A stretch of 64,000 bases of DNA, from the NCBI GenBank assembly GCA_021234155.1, contig JAJEKV010000065.1:4023594-4087593 (forward strand), in the 5' to 3' direction. The DNA comes from Isoetes taiwanensis. Lineage: Eukaryota > Streptophyta > Lycopodiopsida > Isoetales > Isoetaceae. Shown here piece after piece: positions 9,857 to 19,452 of this stretch. The stretch's first letter is position 1. The number at the start of each line of letters is the position of its first letter. The translations under genes were made by a program, and so were the position numbers. The notes under the pieces were generated by a model that searched no databases, was not told the origin of the DNA, and saw nothing but the letters and a program-made list of their open reading frames with translations.

Positions 9857-11089
9857 TTAATATGGCTCCTTCTTTATGTATTGGGCCAGCCTTATATCCT
9901 TGGACATACAAGTTACTCTTTTTGCATGCACAGCACATGCAACAGAGTCTTCGAAGTGTCTGACCACGTGCTGCTCGGTTGCCTCCTGTAACGCGAGCAA
10001 CATATCATCTATGACTCGCTTGGCCTTGTCGAATTCTTGCAAAATTTCCCGTGTCAGCCTCGCAAAGAGAGCTCTGGGGATAAGAAGGCCGTAACTCTGC
10101 TGAAAATGTCGGATCTCCCGAGCAGCTCTGGAAAATTTGGAGTTCGCCTTCCTCTTCTGGGGTTTCTTTGGTGGAGCAGGTCTCTCGGTGGCGGCTTCAA
10201 AGTGTTCTTCTTAGTCGGCCGGCCTTCTTCGACAAACGTGACCTTGTGCTCATCATAATACTTAGAGTATTCTTCGTACATTTTCATGTATGAAGTGTAC
10301 TCTTTCAGGTTCTTCCTATACTCAAGGTCCTGCTTGAGTATATACGACTCCCTCTGTGGCTTCGGCTTCTTGGTGCTGTCGCTGGGGTGCTTTGGCGACG
10401 GCCACCTAGGGTACGGGGGCGCCCTTGCTACGGCATCGTCCTCCTCCTGCGCTGTATTTGAGGGTCCCGAGCCCTCAGCTGGGTCGGGCATCCTAGTTCC
10501 CTCATCTGACTCAGTGTAAGATGAGGATGGAGGCTTCTCGGGGTCTGGCTCTTGGATAGTAACTCCTTTGGCAGGAGTCGTCTTCACTTTTCACTTCGTG
10601 TCCTTTGGCAGCACAAGAGCTTTTCCCTTCGTTGCCCTCAGCTTCTCGTGCTCCTCCCATCGCCTCTTCTTTTCCTCCCTCTTCTGCTTCTTCTCTTCCT
10701 TCCTCTTGCGCCGCTCCTCTTTCTCCTTGCGGCACTCTTCCTTGACTTCTTCTCCACCGCCAGTGCTCTCGCTTCCTTTTCTTCTCCTTCTTTCCTTCCT
10801 TGTCAACGTCCTTGAAGAGCTCTCTCTCGAGCTCCCTCTGCGAAAGAACTATGCGTTTCTTCTGGCTGTAGAGTTCCTCACCCCCCTCCTCAAGGTCTCA
10901 GGCCGGCTCCTCCTCTTAGGTGTTCGGGGGGCCTCCTCTTGGGCATCCACGGGTTAGGTTGGGCCTCTGTTCTTCTTCCTGATCCATTTCGGCTCCTCTG
11001 AGCTCGTGGGACCTTCAGCTGCTGCGCTCTTGGGCACTCATATGTCCAGGGGGCACTGTGATCCGGGCTGTCTGTTTGGTGCGGGCCAT
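9857..11089 (-). pseudogene. Histone H3-like gene of E1 (H3 tail tip with K9I, long charged linker, H3 histone fold)
   Basis: The ATG at 11,087-11,089 opens MARTKQTARITVPPG, identical to the H3 tail through R8, with Ile at the K9 position. A stop follows 24 codons later. Other frames continue with a Lys/Glu-rich segment (about 10,806-10,591), a Pro/Ser acidic segment, and a stretch conserved with E0 (EYRKNLKEY, YYDEHKVTFVEEGRP). The H3 fold is at about 10,130-9,857: AREIRHFQQSYGLLIPRA (alpha-N), LFARLTREIL (alpha-1), DDMLLALQEATEQHVVRHFED (alpha-2), HAKRVTCMSKDIRLAQYI (loop 2 and alpha-3), ending KKEPY. H3 hallmarks kept are REIR, ALQEA, FED and HAKRVT; K56 is Gln and K79 is Asp. The total of about 410 codons is three times a normal H3. 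At least three frame changes make it non-functional here. Confidence 0.85.
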
Positions 11090-11309
11090 GTCTTTATTTG
11101 AAGCAATCCAAGCTCGGGCGCCTAGAAATCGTTTTTTGGGACGAGCTATTCTCCGAAGGCGCTGGTGACAAATGAGGAACCCTAATTTTCTATTTATAGG
11201 CAGGGGAATTTTAGAGTTTGGACCTGCAATTTCATATTGGGCCAATCTAGAAGGTATTAGTGAAGATATGAGGGGTACTTTAGATTTATTTAGCCAAAAA
11301 AAGCATCCA

Positions 11310-11380
11310 CCACTCACACAGTGCGCCAGGATCAATTCGGATTCCAAATGGATTTGGCCTGGGCGCACTCTGTGAGGGGT
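11310..11380. repeat. Stem-loop copy 3, upstream of E1 H3-like gene
   Basis: Arms CCACTCACACAGTGCGCCAG and CTGGGCGCACTCTGTGAGGGG as in the downstream copies. It sits about 220 bp upstream of the H3-like ATG, in the element's leader. Confidence 0.85.
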
Positions 11381-11523
11381 CACCTCTTTTTAGGTCCAAT
11401 TTTCAATTTACAAGGGGTTTCTTAGTGTTATAACATGCAAAACTAGCTAGAATCAAGGAGATAAGCTGAACAGCACCATTAGTTTAGCTAAATTATTCAT
11501 CTAACTAGGTCAATAAGGGTCCA

Positions 11524-11577
11524 CCACTCACACAGTGTGCCAAGGTCGAATTGGTTTGCAAATCGATTTAGGGGTCA
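11524..11577. repeat. Stem-loop copy 4 (truncated), upstream of E1 H3-like gene
   Basis: The left arm (CCACTCACACAGTGTGCCAA) and the central TTGGTTTGCAAATCG are present, then the sequence jumps to GGGGTCACC, so most of the right arm is deleted. Confidence 0.75.
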
Positions 11578-11775
11578 CCTGTTCTTGGCTGTTTTAGGTT
11601 GGGTTTTCTGCTAACTTACTACTAACTTAGCATTAACCTATTTACTACACTAGAAATTGGAAAAAAATTTCCAATTTTTGAGGTTTCTGCTTGGGTGGCT
11701 ATTTTCCAAGGCTTGAATCTACTGTTAGTCCTATGGGAAAATGGTCATTGCTCGATCTTGGTCTGCCAAGATCAT

Positions 11776-11787
11776 GCCCTGATACCA
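11776..11787 (-). promoter_or_regulatory. Primer binding site of E1 (initiator Met tRNA type)
   Basis: On the minus strand the LTR end ...ACGTCACA is followed by one G and then TGGTATCAGGGC. This differs by one base from TGGTATCAGAGC, the usual plant PBS complementary to the initiator methionine tRNA. Confidence 0.88.
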
Positions 11788-11788
11788 C

Positions 11789-11833
11789 TGTGACGTCCCC
11801 TATTCCTTATACGATGCACACATCGTATCCGAA
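11789..11833 (-). repeat. E1 5' LTR, PBS-proximal 45 bp, split from the rest by P
   Basis: TGTGACGTCCCC to CCGAA matches 348-392 of the 3' LTR. The remainder of this LTR is at 34,305-35,839. CCGAA at 11,829-11,833 is the left target-site duplication of P. Confidence 0.88.
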
Positions 11834-13371
11834 TGTGATGTTCCACATAGTTATACGGTGTATGTATAACTATACTGACACGTCACGGGCCGAGGATACG
11901 CCATCATGGGGGTATGTAGACCAACCACAAAGGATTAATTTAGCTATGCTAAATTAATAAGGGTTTAATTAAGGGTTAATTACCTATAATTAAGGGATAA
12001 TTATCTAATTAACTTAAATAAGCCACTTAAGTTAAGCTAAATAATTAATTAAAAGGAGGACACTGGCCAAACTCGACACAAGAGGGAGACTACTAATTTG
12101 GGGCAGCAAATTGGATCACAATCCCAATTTGCCCCAAATCGAATCCGTGGAGAGGAGCTACCGGGCTCGTGCGCTTGAAGATGGAGATGCTACATGACAA
12201 TGGTTCCAGCCGGAATTCGGGTTAGTGAATAGGTTAACTTGATATTCCTAGGGCCAGCGCCTCTGTCAGGCTTCTTTGTTTGTTTCTGATAATGATTAAC
12301 CCTTGTTTGTTAGTTAGAACTGTTCTCCACTATTGATTATGCTTTGTGATGGATGGATGGATGTATCTTTGGTAGGATCTCTGTTAGTTCTTCCGTAGCT
12401 GGGGATTAAGGGGGTAGAGACCTCAGAACCTATGTTCATTAGTATATTCCTAGTAACTGCCGTAATACCTAGTAATTGCGGCCCGGGCAAAAGATCCCAC
12501 CGACCTGTGGAATCTATGGCATGATTGAAATACCAGATAAGGGGCCGTAGTGATGAAGTGTGGGGTGGGGTCTCGCCTGAGCATAAAAGGCTACGGGGAC
12601 TCCTTCAGTGAGCTAAGCCTGATAGCTAGCCAGTGAACCAGGCCGGGTATGGGTCTGACACTCCCTGGGTACAGTTGTGTGATCACCCTGTACTTTGAAG
12701 ATAAAGTTAGGGGAGTAGGTCGGGTACGGACGCTGGGTCGCCGATGCGCACGATTCTCTAGCTCACCCATGGAATCATCGCGACTGGAAGGGACACTTCC
12801 CCGAACCGCTTCATCGGACCGGGAGATGTAACCGGAGTAGTCCCAAGGATGATGCCTTGGGATTGCGTGATCCCGGAAGACTACAATGATGCCATAGCTT
12901 GATTCAGCTCACCGCAAAGTGTGCAATGTGAGGGGCGGATGGAGGGACAACCCTAGCCGACATGTTCTATGCCAGCCCAATGCCATGCCAAGATTCTGGT
13001 CCGCTGATCCCTTGAGACCTAGCCGTCGCTTGATCCTCATCTGAGTCAAGCATCTTCTCTCGCGGATTCTCATCGGGGAGTTTTCTCTAGTATTAAATGC
13101 ATCTTCTGTTATTACCGGTTGATGGATGTGCCACCCTCGTGGTGGTTATTTATGATATGATTATGTTGTATGCTAACCTTGTATGCACGCTTAGCGACAT
13201 AGGAGTCCCATTGAAGGCGTGGGCCTAAGTCCTTCACTCGGGCATCTTTTCATAGATGGTCTGAGTTAGACGGAGGGCCCTGCTTATGGCGAGTTGGTTG
13301 TCATGGGAGGGGGAAGTCCCTCAGATGTATATGTCCCTGAGCAATCGTGATATGTTCGAGGGAGTGCCACG
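11834..13371 (+). repeat. 5' LTR of P (LTR type B)
   Basis: About 1.54 kb, TGTGATGTTCC to about GTGCCACG. It is homologous to 19,607-21,053 plus 34,205-34,304 with scattered substitutions and indels. Open frames in it (for example 12,649-12,831) have no recognisable product. Confidence 0.85.
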
Positions 13372-13372
13372 A

Positions 13373-13386
13373 TGGTATCGTGAGCC
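13373..13386 (+). promoter_or_regulatory. Primer binding site of P
   Basis: TGGTATCGTGAGCC directly follows the LTR end and resembles the initiator Met tRNA PBS (TGGTATCAGAGCC) with a small change. It confirms the plus orientation of P. Confidence 0.7.
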
Positions 13387-14212
13387 ATGATTTTGATCGT
13401 CAGAAATCATAGCGACCCAAATCTCTAACCCGCTAGATCAAGTAGTGAGTGGGAGTTTAAGCTAGTTGGACTGCCTAACTTCTTAATGATTTGGGTTTGT
13501 GCTAGGTTGATGTAATAAATTGTGAGTTTTAGGAAGTTTAGGTGATTTTGGAGGGAAAAATGTGTGACTGGAGGATCCAAGTTTAGATGGGCCATAACTT
13601 TTTGTAGGTAGCTCAGATGAAGGCGAAAATGATTCCAACGGATCGGGCACATCCTAAATACCCTAGGGGGCACGTTTCCCGAGGTCGAAATGGCAATACC
13701 AAGGCGAAAAGTCAAGATGGGCGCTGCTAGCAGATAGGGTGTTTATTTTCAAAAGATATGAGCGTATAACACTAACAGCGCCCATATACGGTCACGCATA
13801 TAAAAATACGCGTCCGTTTTTTAAAAAAAAAAATCTTTTATAAAAAGTAAAAAAAAAAAAAGTGAAGTGAGTTTCAAATTTGTGTTTCTTTTTCTAGAAA
13901 GTGTGTTTTCTAGGTCGTCTTCCAGCTGCCATAGCCGCCGGAGTTGAGCTTCTTTGCCGCCATAGCCGACCTTGACTGGCACCCTGCTTCTGTCTTCACA
14001 TCCTAGCGCCTCCATCTAGGACCTAGCGCCGCCTATCTTTCTCCGAAGCACCCTTCTTCCTTTTCCTGGCCATACCTACCGTCTGTCATCATTGGTAGAT
14101 CATCTTGGGGCTGAGAGCGATATGGTAGACACAGTTTTGGACCTTCTTGTCATCCATTTTGTAGCGAACCGTAGGATTCTCTATCCTATTTCATTTCAAT
14201 GAACGCTTTCTT
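13387..14212 (+). other. Leader of P upstream of its H3-like gene
   Basis: About 825 bp without a gene. At 13,798-13,806 there is a TATA-like CATATAAAAA preceded by GC-rich repeats of 'gcgcccatatacgg' type, then A-runs (13,822-13,860). This could be a separate promoter for the H3-like gene, which would be unusual for an LTR element, but nothing proves it. Confidence 0.4.
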
Positions 14213-15238
14213 ATGAAGTTGAATGCGGCCAACGAGGCCTATACTTTAGTAGAGCAGCCTGATCAAGCTTGGGCCATTGTTAAGTTCTACCCGTTGGCGG
14301 GCCCAGATGAAGACCCCATAGAGCTTGCACGGACGGAAGCCCAGAGGGTTATGGACCTTGCGAGAATAGAGGACCTGCAACAAATTGCTAGTGGTACCCC
14401 CGAGAACAGAGTTGTACGCTTTTATTACCTAGGGAAGGGCCATGTACTCATGTATTTGGATCACTATAATCTGCCACCTTTCTATTGGAATGAAGAGTTA
14501 CATAGCTTCATCTTCGATGATCTTCCATCCGAAATCACACATGACCGTATGGACCTTATCGAAGCCGATATGCAAGCTCACCCGGACCAGTATCATGCAG
14601 AGATTGCATGGCGAACTCAAGTGCGTCAGGACAGGGAGGCCCGGGATGCTGAGAGAGAGCGTATCCGTAGAGCAGAGGAAGTTGCCCAAACACAGCGGAG
14701 GGCAGATCAAAATGTTGTTCAAGAGGGAGATCAACATGTTGTTCATGAAACAGAGGAAAGATGGGGTAACAGGAAGAGGAAGCTTACGAAACCAACAAGG
14801 GGAGGCATCCGTTACAAGACCCGACTGCAGAAGGATGCTGCGATCGGCAAGACCACCTCGGCACAACGTCGGGAACGGATGGTACAAAGGGCAAAACACC
14901 CCTCGACTGGCGGCAAGACCCTACCATTGCCCAACCCACCTGCCAAGCCGAGAAAACCCCACAGGTTCCGACCAGGCACAGTAGCCCTGCGCGAGATACG
15001 TAAGTATCAGAAGACTACTGAGCCCTTGATACGCCGGCTATCCTTCCAGCGTCTTGTCCGCGAAATTGCCCAAGATTTCAAGACCGACCTGAGGTTTCAG
15101 GCTTTTGCTTTACTTGCACTTCAGAAAGCTGCTGAAGCCTACCTCATTGAGATTTTGAGCGATGCCAACCTGTGCGCCATTCATGCTAAAAGAGTCACCA
15201 TCATGCCCAAAGATATACATTTGGCGCGAAGAATCTGA
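14213..15238 (+). CDS. Histone H3-like protein of P (long N-terminal region plus near-canonical H3 fold)
   Basis: A 341-residue open frame with no break. Residues 1-150 are a novel acidic region (for example [20 protein letters not shown]); 150-230 are charged and basic ([12 protein letters not shown]). From residue about 228 H3 similarity begins: HPSTGGK resembles the K9-STGGK part of the tail, then [20 protein letters not shown]. The fold spans residues 250-341 and keeps H3 K56 (RKYQK), [20 protein letters not shown] including K79, [10 protein letters not shown] and [16 protein letters not shown]. It stops at ARRI, lacking the last five residues (RGERA) of H3. There is no ARTKQTAR tip. The fold is much closer to canonical H3 than in E1, so it may be a younger capture. 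Nuclear location is expected. It is not a host H3 gene, because of its size, position between PBS and ORF2, and gag downstream. Confidence 0.9.
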   Translation: MKLNAANEAYTLVEQPDQAWAIVKFYPLAGPDEDPIELARTEAQRVMDLARIEDLQQIASGTPENRVVRFYYLGKGHVLMYLDHYNLPPFYWNEELHSFIFDDLPSEITHDRMDLIEADMQAHPDQYHAEIAWRTQVRQDREARDAERERIRRAEEVAQTQRRADQNVVQEGDQHVVHETEERWGNRKRKLTKPTRGGIRYKTRLQKDAAIGKTTSAQRRERMVQRAKHPSTGGKTLPLPNPPAKPRKPHRFRPGTVALREIRKYQKTTEPLIRRLSFQRLVREIAQDFKTDLRFQAFALLALQKAAEAYLIEILSDANLCAIHAKRVTIMPKDIHLARRI

Positions 15239-15513
15239 GGAGATTCCCGCTAGTTTAGGGATTCTCTTATTTCTTGTGCATATTGTAAAAGCTTTATGAG
15301 ATATATGTAAATATTTTTTTTGGAAGTTATGGAATCAAACCTGTATTTTTAATGACTTTTCATATATTTAAATAAAAATTGTTAAATAAATAATATTTTT
15401 TTGTGACCTAGGAAAACGTGCCAAAAAGATATAAAGTCACTTTTTGGACATTAGGGTTTCATTTCTTCCTTGCCTTCAGCGCCTTCCTCCTCCTCCCTTG
15501 CTCTTTGTTCGTC
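15239..15513. other. P spacer between H3-like gene and ORF2
   Basis: About 275 bp, AT-rich at 15,300-15,400. No palindrome like those of E1 is visible here. Confidence 0.5.
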
Positions 15514-16713
15514 ATGGACCGCCCGACTCTACAACAGTGGTACCTGGATGGTGAGCATTGGGACCCTGCAGTTCCCTTTGATGTACTTCACCCTCATTTG
15601 CTCCAGCAAGTGGATCTCATCCACAACATGCAAGCGCATCCAGACTATGCAAGTTTTCTTCAGTTCTTCCACTCTTAGGGGCATTAGGAGAAGAGGGACT
15701 GACCTTCCCATTGTCACTATAGACCGCGAGCTCTGTTTTGAGGCTCGTTTTGCACTAGCGATCATCATGGACCAGTACATAGAGGATGAACAGATACCTG
15801 CAGAGCAGTCTATCACGCCAGTACCCCCTGATCCGGAGGATGATGAAGTCGTCGACGAGCAAGATTTTGCAAGATGGAAAGAACTGGCTACGGAGGCACC
15901 GACAGGTCGTGATAAAGCCCTGAAGCTTGAAGGGCTCGATCTTCTCCCCACCATACTCTTGAACAACCAAGAGTATCTCATTTTGGAGGATATCATGTGG
16001 GCTTACCGCGTCATCGCCGATATGCGGGGTCGGCGAAAGATAGAAGTCCTATATGACCTTGCAGAGTTCTGCCAAGATGACTTCGTCGACTTCACAACGC
16101 CTGTTGTGCATCCGCCGCAAGTCCAAGGTTTGTTTGCATTCCAGCCAGAGGAGATAGAGCCCGTTGAGACCCTTTTGTCTCTCCGGCAGTTCATAATGAC
16201 CGATGATCCACAGCCTCCTGAAGAGCAGTTTGCGGCCATCATGCGACCTCCTCCTGCAAGTCAGCCATTGGAGATCACTATGGCAGAGGTGGACCAGGGT
16301 GAGGAAGACCTTTGTGATGCAAAGATGTGTCTTCGGGATGAAAAGGAAGAGGCCGAGCAGGAGAGAATACCCATCAACTTCGAAAAGGAGACAGAGACCT
16401 CAAGGGATCCACAGATTAAGGCAATGGGCAAGCATTTTGGTGGGCACTCCGTGCATTATCCACCTTGGCAGGCCACAAGAAGATTGATTATCATACCACC
16501 ACTATCACATTGATTCGACGGGATCTTGCTATAGTGGCATTGGGGGACGTGGAGGGCTGCGCTAATATGCATCTCCTTGTTCTTGGCTACGGCTACTTGC
16601 CTACCACCCGGATGCGCTGTGATTGAGCCGCCCTCTGCTAGTCCCAGAACCACCTTAATGCGCTACCGGCCGCCTCCTCAGCCTATGGAGGAAGATGAGG
16701 GACCTAGTTCTTA
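15514..16713 (+). pseudogene. ORF2 companion protein gene of P
   Basis: The start is taken at the ATG at 15,514 (MDRPTLQQWYLDG), matching the position of MATASFRRWY in E0. The frame breaks near 15,676 and resumes in the frame ending at 16,513, then shifts again to end near 16,713 with EEDEGPSS. Blocks shared with E0, E1 and D include LNNQEYLILEDI (GGEEYFLLHDI in E0, GGKPYLFF in D), SLRQFIMTDDPQPPEEQFA (IRQMMTRKELPFEEEF in E0) and LIRRDLAIVALGD. About 400 codons, acidic in the middle. Function unknown. Confidence 0.65.
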
Positions 16714-16998
16714 AATATGTCTTGACAATTATAGATCTTTGTATTGCCTATCAATATAATTTTTGATTGACATTTTCAATGAGCCATCACATGGTAGATA
16801 TATATACTATTTTCTTATGTTTCATTGTATTATTGAATACAATTAAATTGTCTTTTTCCTACAATACTTGTCTCTCTCTTTTAAGAGTTGAAGTATAAGG
16901 AATCATTCAGTATTATATATTCATTCTTGCCAAAGCCTTACAACATATGTACTACTATGAAGTGAAAGAGAGCTTGTAGAAGGTACTAAAAAATACGA
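16714..16998. other. P spacer
   Basis: AT-rich, 285 bp. No gene or palindrome seen. Confidence 0.5.
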
Positions 16999-17386
16999 AG
17001 AACTACGACAAGAGGATAGAGAGTATGAAGAGGATGATGATGGTTATGAGGAAGAGGAACCAGAGGATGAAGGCGAGCCCTATGACCCCATTAAGGGTTT
17101 GGAAGTTGTTAATATCCTTCGTGAGCACGCCTTCGAGCATCTGCAGCAGACCCTCCCTCGTACGTGGAACTATTGGGATATGACGAAACGGGAAGCCTTT
17201 GCAGATGCAAATGATCATCTCTGGCAGATCTTCTATGCACTTCGGGACCTCTTCAACTTGCTGATCATTAGTCCTACTTTGGATTATCAGTATGAGATCA
17301 TTCAGGCGTGGGCTCGGTACAAAGTCGTCAGGGCGGTGCGGGAGAGTATTCGTTACTCCATTCTGTACCCCTTCACGCAGCCCTAG
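16999..17386 (+). CDS. Small acidic ORF3 of P, unknown
   Basis: The frame opens after a stop near 16,995 and has no clear ATG before 17,099. It encodes a strongly acidic stretch (EEDDDGYEEEEPEDEGE), then a probably helical region with LEVVNILREHAFEHLQQTL, WQIFYALRDLFNLL and AVRESIRYSI. It lies between ORF2 and gag. I do not recognise it. No clear counterpart exists in E1, and resemblance to the D duplicates at 28.7 and 30.2 kb is too weak to claim. Confidence 0.4.
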
Positions 17387-17644
17387 GCCTGATCTCCACA
17401 GTCTTTTCTTGTCTACGTGTGCTTTTACTTAGATTGTTTGTACATAACCCTCAAGTTTTGTGATGTACACCTGCAGGTTGTGTTGTAACTATCTTTTACT
17501 ATAACACTCATTTGATGTAACCATGACTTTGTTTTCGTAATAAAGCTATTTTCTTTAATTCTGTTTTGTTGCCCTGTTATTGTTATTGGCTGTCTACTTC
17601 TTGTTATCACAAGTGGGATGAAATTGCTTATCTTTCTCCTCTTC
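17387..17644. other. P spacer before gag
   Basis: About 260 bp, T-rich. No gene seen. Confidence 0.4.
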
Positions 17645-18960
17645 CTGTTTAGACGGTGCACGCCCATGGGCGACACCCGTTCAACCGGGCCGTCTTACCC
17701 CGGAACGGGAGCTTATGATTATGAAATGCCAGCTCACCGAGCTTCAAGCCTATGTGTTGAACACAAACCCTCCGCAGTTCGCACCTGAAAATGGACCGGA
17801 GTTACCGCCATTACCGCCGAGTCCACCAACCGAGCAGCCACCCGCACCGGCACCAGCACCCGTGCCTGTACAGAAGAGACACCATGCTAAGCGACGAAGA
17901 AGCTCTTCTAGCGAGAGTGCCACGTCTTCACAGACCAACACCTCTGAATCTTCGGAGTCATCCGTCTCCTCAGGTCACCATGCCAAGAAGGATAAGGAAT
18001 ACCGCAAGACCGTGGACACAGCCATTACAAGCATATGGAAGAACAGGAAGTTAGCCTAGTTTGATGGGAAATCCAGGGGAGGTCTTAATGCGGAATCTTG
18101 GTTAGACGAGATGAAAGAATTTGGAAAATCATATGGTATGACCGAGAAGGATACAGGGAAGGTTGCCACTACCAACCTCAGTGCGACTAGGATTTGGTGG
18201 AAAGGTTATGCTAGAGCTAAACATCTAGACAGAGCAGATGCAAGTTTAAGAAGTTTGCAAAGGCTTTTTAAAGTCGCGACTATGTGCCTCGCGGGCGCAC
18301 AAGTGCCAAATGCATACGCACTTTCTACAGGTTGGAGCGTAAGGGTATGTCGGGTTCAAGCCTATAATCGACGAAGTTCATGTGCTTGAGGCTATATGTG
18401 CCTGGGTATGAATGAGAAGAGGGGCAGTGGAAGGATATATTGAAGGGTTGGCACCATCAATTAAAAGAATGGTTAAAGCCATAGACCCCAAATGCATTGC
18501 AGGCCGAGGCTAAGGCATTAAGCCTCGAGGAGGACATACCAAAGAACCAAAAGATCGCGTCTCGCCTAGCCTCCTATTCTCGGCCTCGCCCTTACACAAT
18601 CAGATAAGCCTCGTTCTCCAAGTCCTAGACCCCTCAAAAAAATTCAAATGGGCTGACGGGGATAAGAAAGTCACCTTCAACGTGCCGCACAAGCCCAATA
18701 ATATGGGTAGCTCCATTCGGGACCTCCACGATCTATTCCCAAAGAGGCTCGCTAACAGCTCCCGGCAAGGATAAGGCATGTTTGTGTGTATGCGCGGCCC
18801 GGCACATGATGCGAACGGCCCTTATGTCACACAAACCGCCACTGGCCATGGCCGACCTCGACCGGGACGATCTCGAAGTCTTCACCACCGCTGACGAGGA
18901 GGCTCACGAAAGTACATTCACTGGTCGCCTCATATTTTGCCGCTATTGAAACCCGCAATG
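17645..18960 (+). pseudogene. Gag of P, degraded
   Basis: Homologous to E1 gag: LTPERELMIMKCQLTEL resembles E1's ITPEEELSQIRSDIHEI. It continues with a proline-rich and basic/serine-rich stretch (KRHHAKRRRSSSSESATSS), then SWLDEMKEFGKSYGM and TRIWWKGYARAKH. A stop at 18,057 interrupts the frame, and several frameshifts follow after 18,240. The nucleocapsid zinc knuckle near 18,780 is barely recognisable (CLCVCAARH). Confidence 0.8.
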
Positions 18961-18989
18961 CCGAAAGTCACCGGCCCGTTATTTCGCTT

Positions 18990-19452
18990 TTATAGGCCAG
19001 GTAGACAGTAAACCTTTTGTTATTCTTATGGATACGGGTAGTACCCATAATTTTGCTTCTCCCAGAATGGCCCAGGTATTGAAACTTGAGACCTTGAGAT
19101 CCAGACCGAGCCAGTGACTTTAGCCAGTGGTAAGATCAGACATACAAACGGCCGTCACATTAACCTCAATATGCAGTTGTCGGGTGCACCAGTTGCATTA
19201 GGGGCCGAGTTGATGGATATCGGCAAGTATGACCTTATTGTTGGCATGGAGTTCTTGGCATCTGCTAAAGCCAATATAGACTGCGAAAAACGGGAAGTGA
19301 CCTTCAACGCAGCTAATGGAGCCCGAGTAACTATTAAAGGCGATCCATTAAACCCAATGATGCAGTCCATGTCTATCAGGCAGTTAGATAAGGCTATACG
19401 CAAGGATAAGATACTTTGTGTTATCAGACTTGCTTCCATTGAATCGGATTTC
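18990..19452 (+). pseudogene. Protease of P, pol truncated after it
   Basis: FVILMDTGSTHNFASPRM holds the catalytic DTG. After a frameshift near 19,100, the frame 19,114-19,440 continues with VALGAELMDIGKYDLIVGM and PMMQSMSIRQLDKAIRKDK, homologous to E1 (IMQCMSSEKLLKCIRKEQ). At about 19,453 it fuses to E1 leader sequence, so RT, RNase H and integrase are absent. Confidence 0.85.

Noticed and set aside
10568-10957. Plus-strand frames opposite the E1 H3-like linker (Ser/Phe/Leu-rich).
   Set aside because: They are the complement of the Lys/Glu-rich coding stretch; composition alone explains them.
11834-13371. A solo LTR inserted in E1's 5' LTR rather than the 5' LTR of a larger element.
   Set aside because: The CCGAA duplication spans 11,829 to 34,309, and the same LTR recurs at 19,607, with a PBS, H3-like, ORF2, gag and protease between.
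14213-15238. A host histone H3 gene.
   Set aside because: The protein is 341 residues with a non-histone N-terminus, lacks ARTKQTAR and RGERA, and lies between an LTR/PBS and gag on the same strand.
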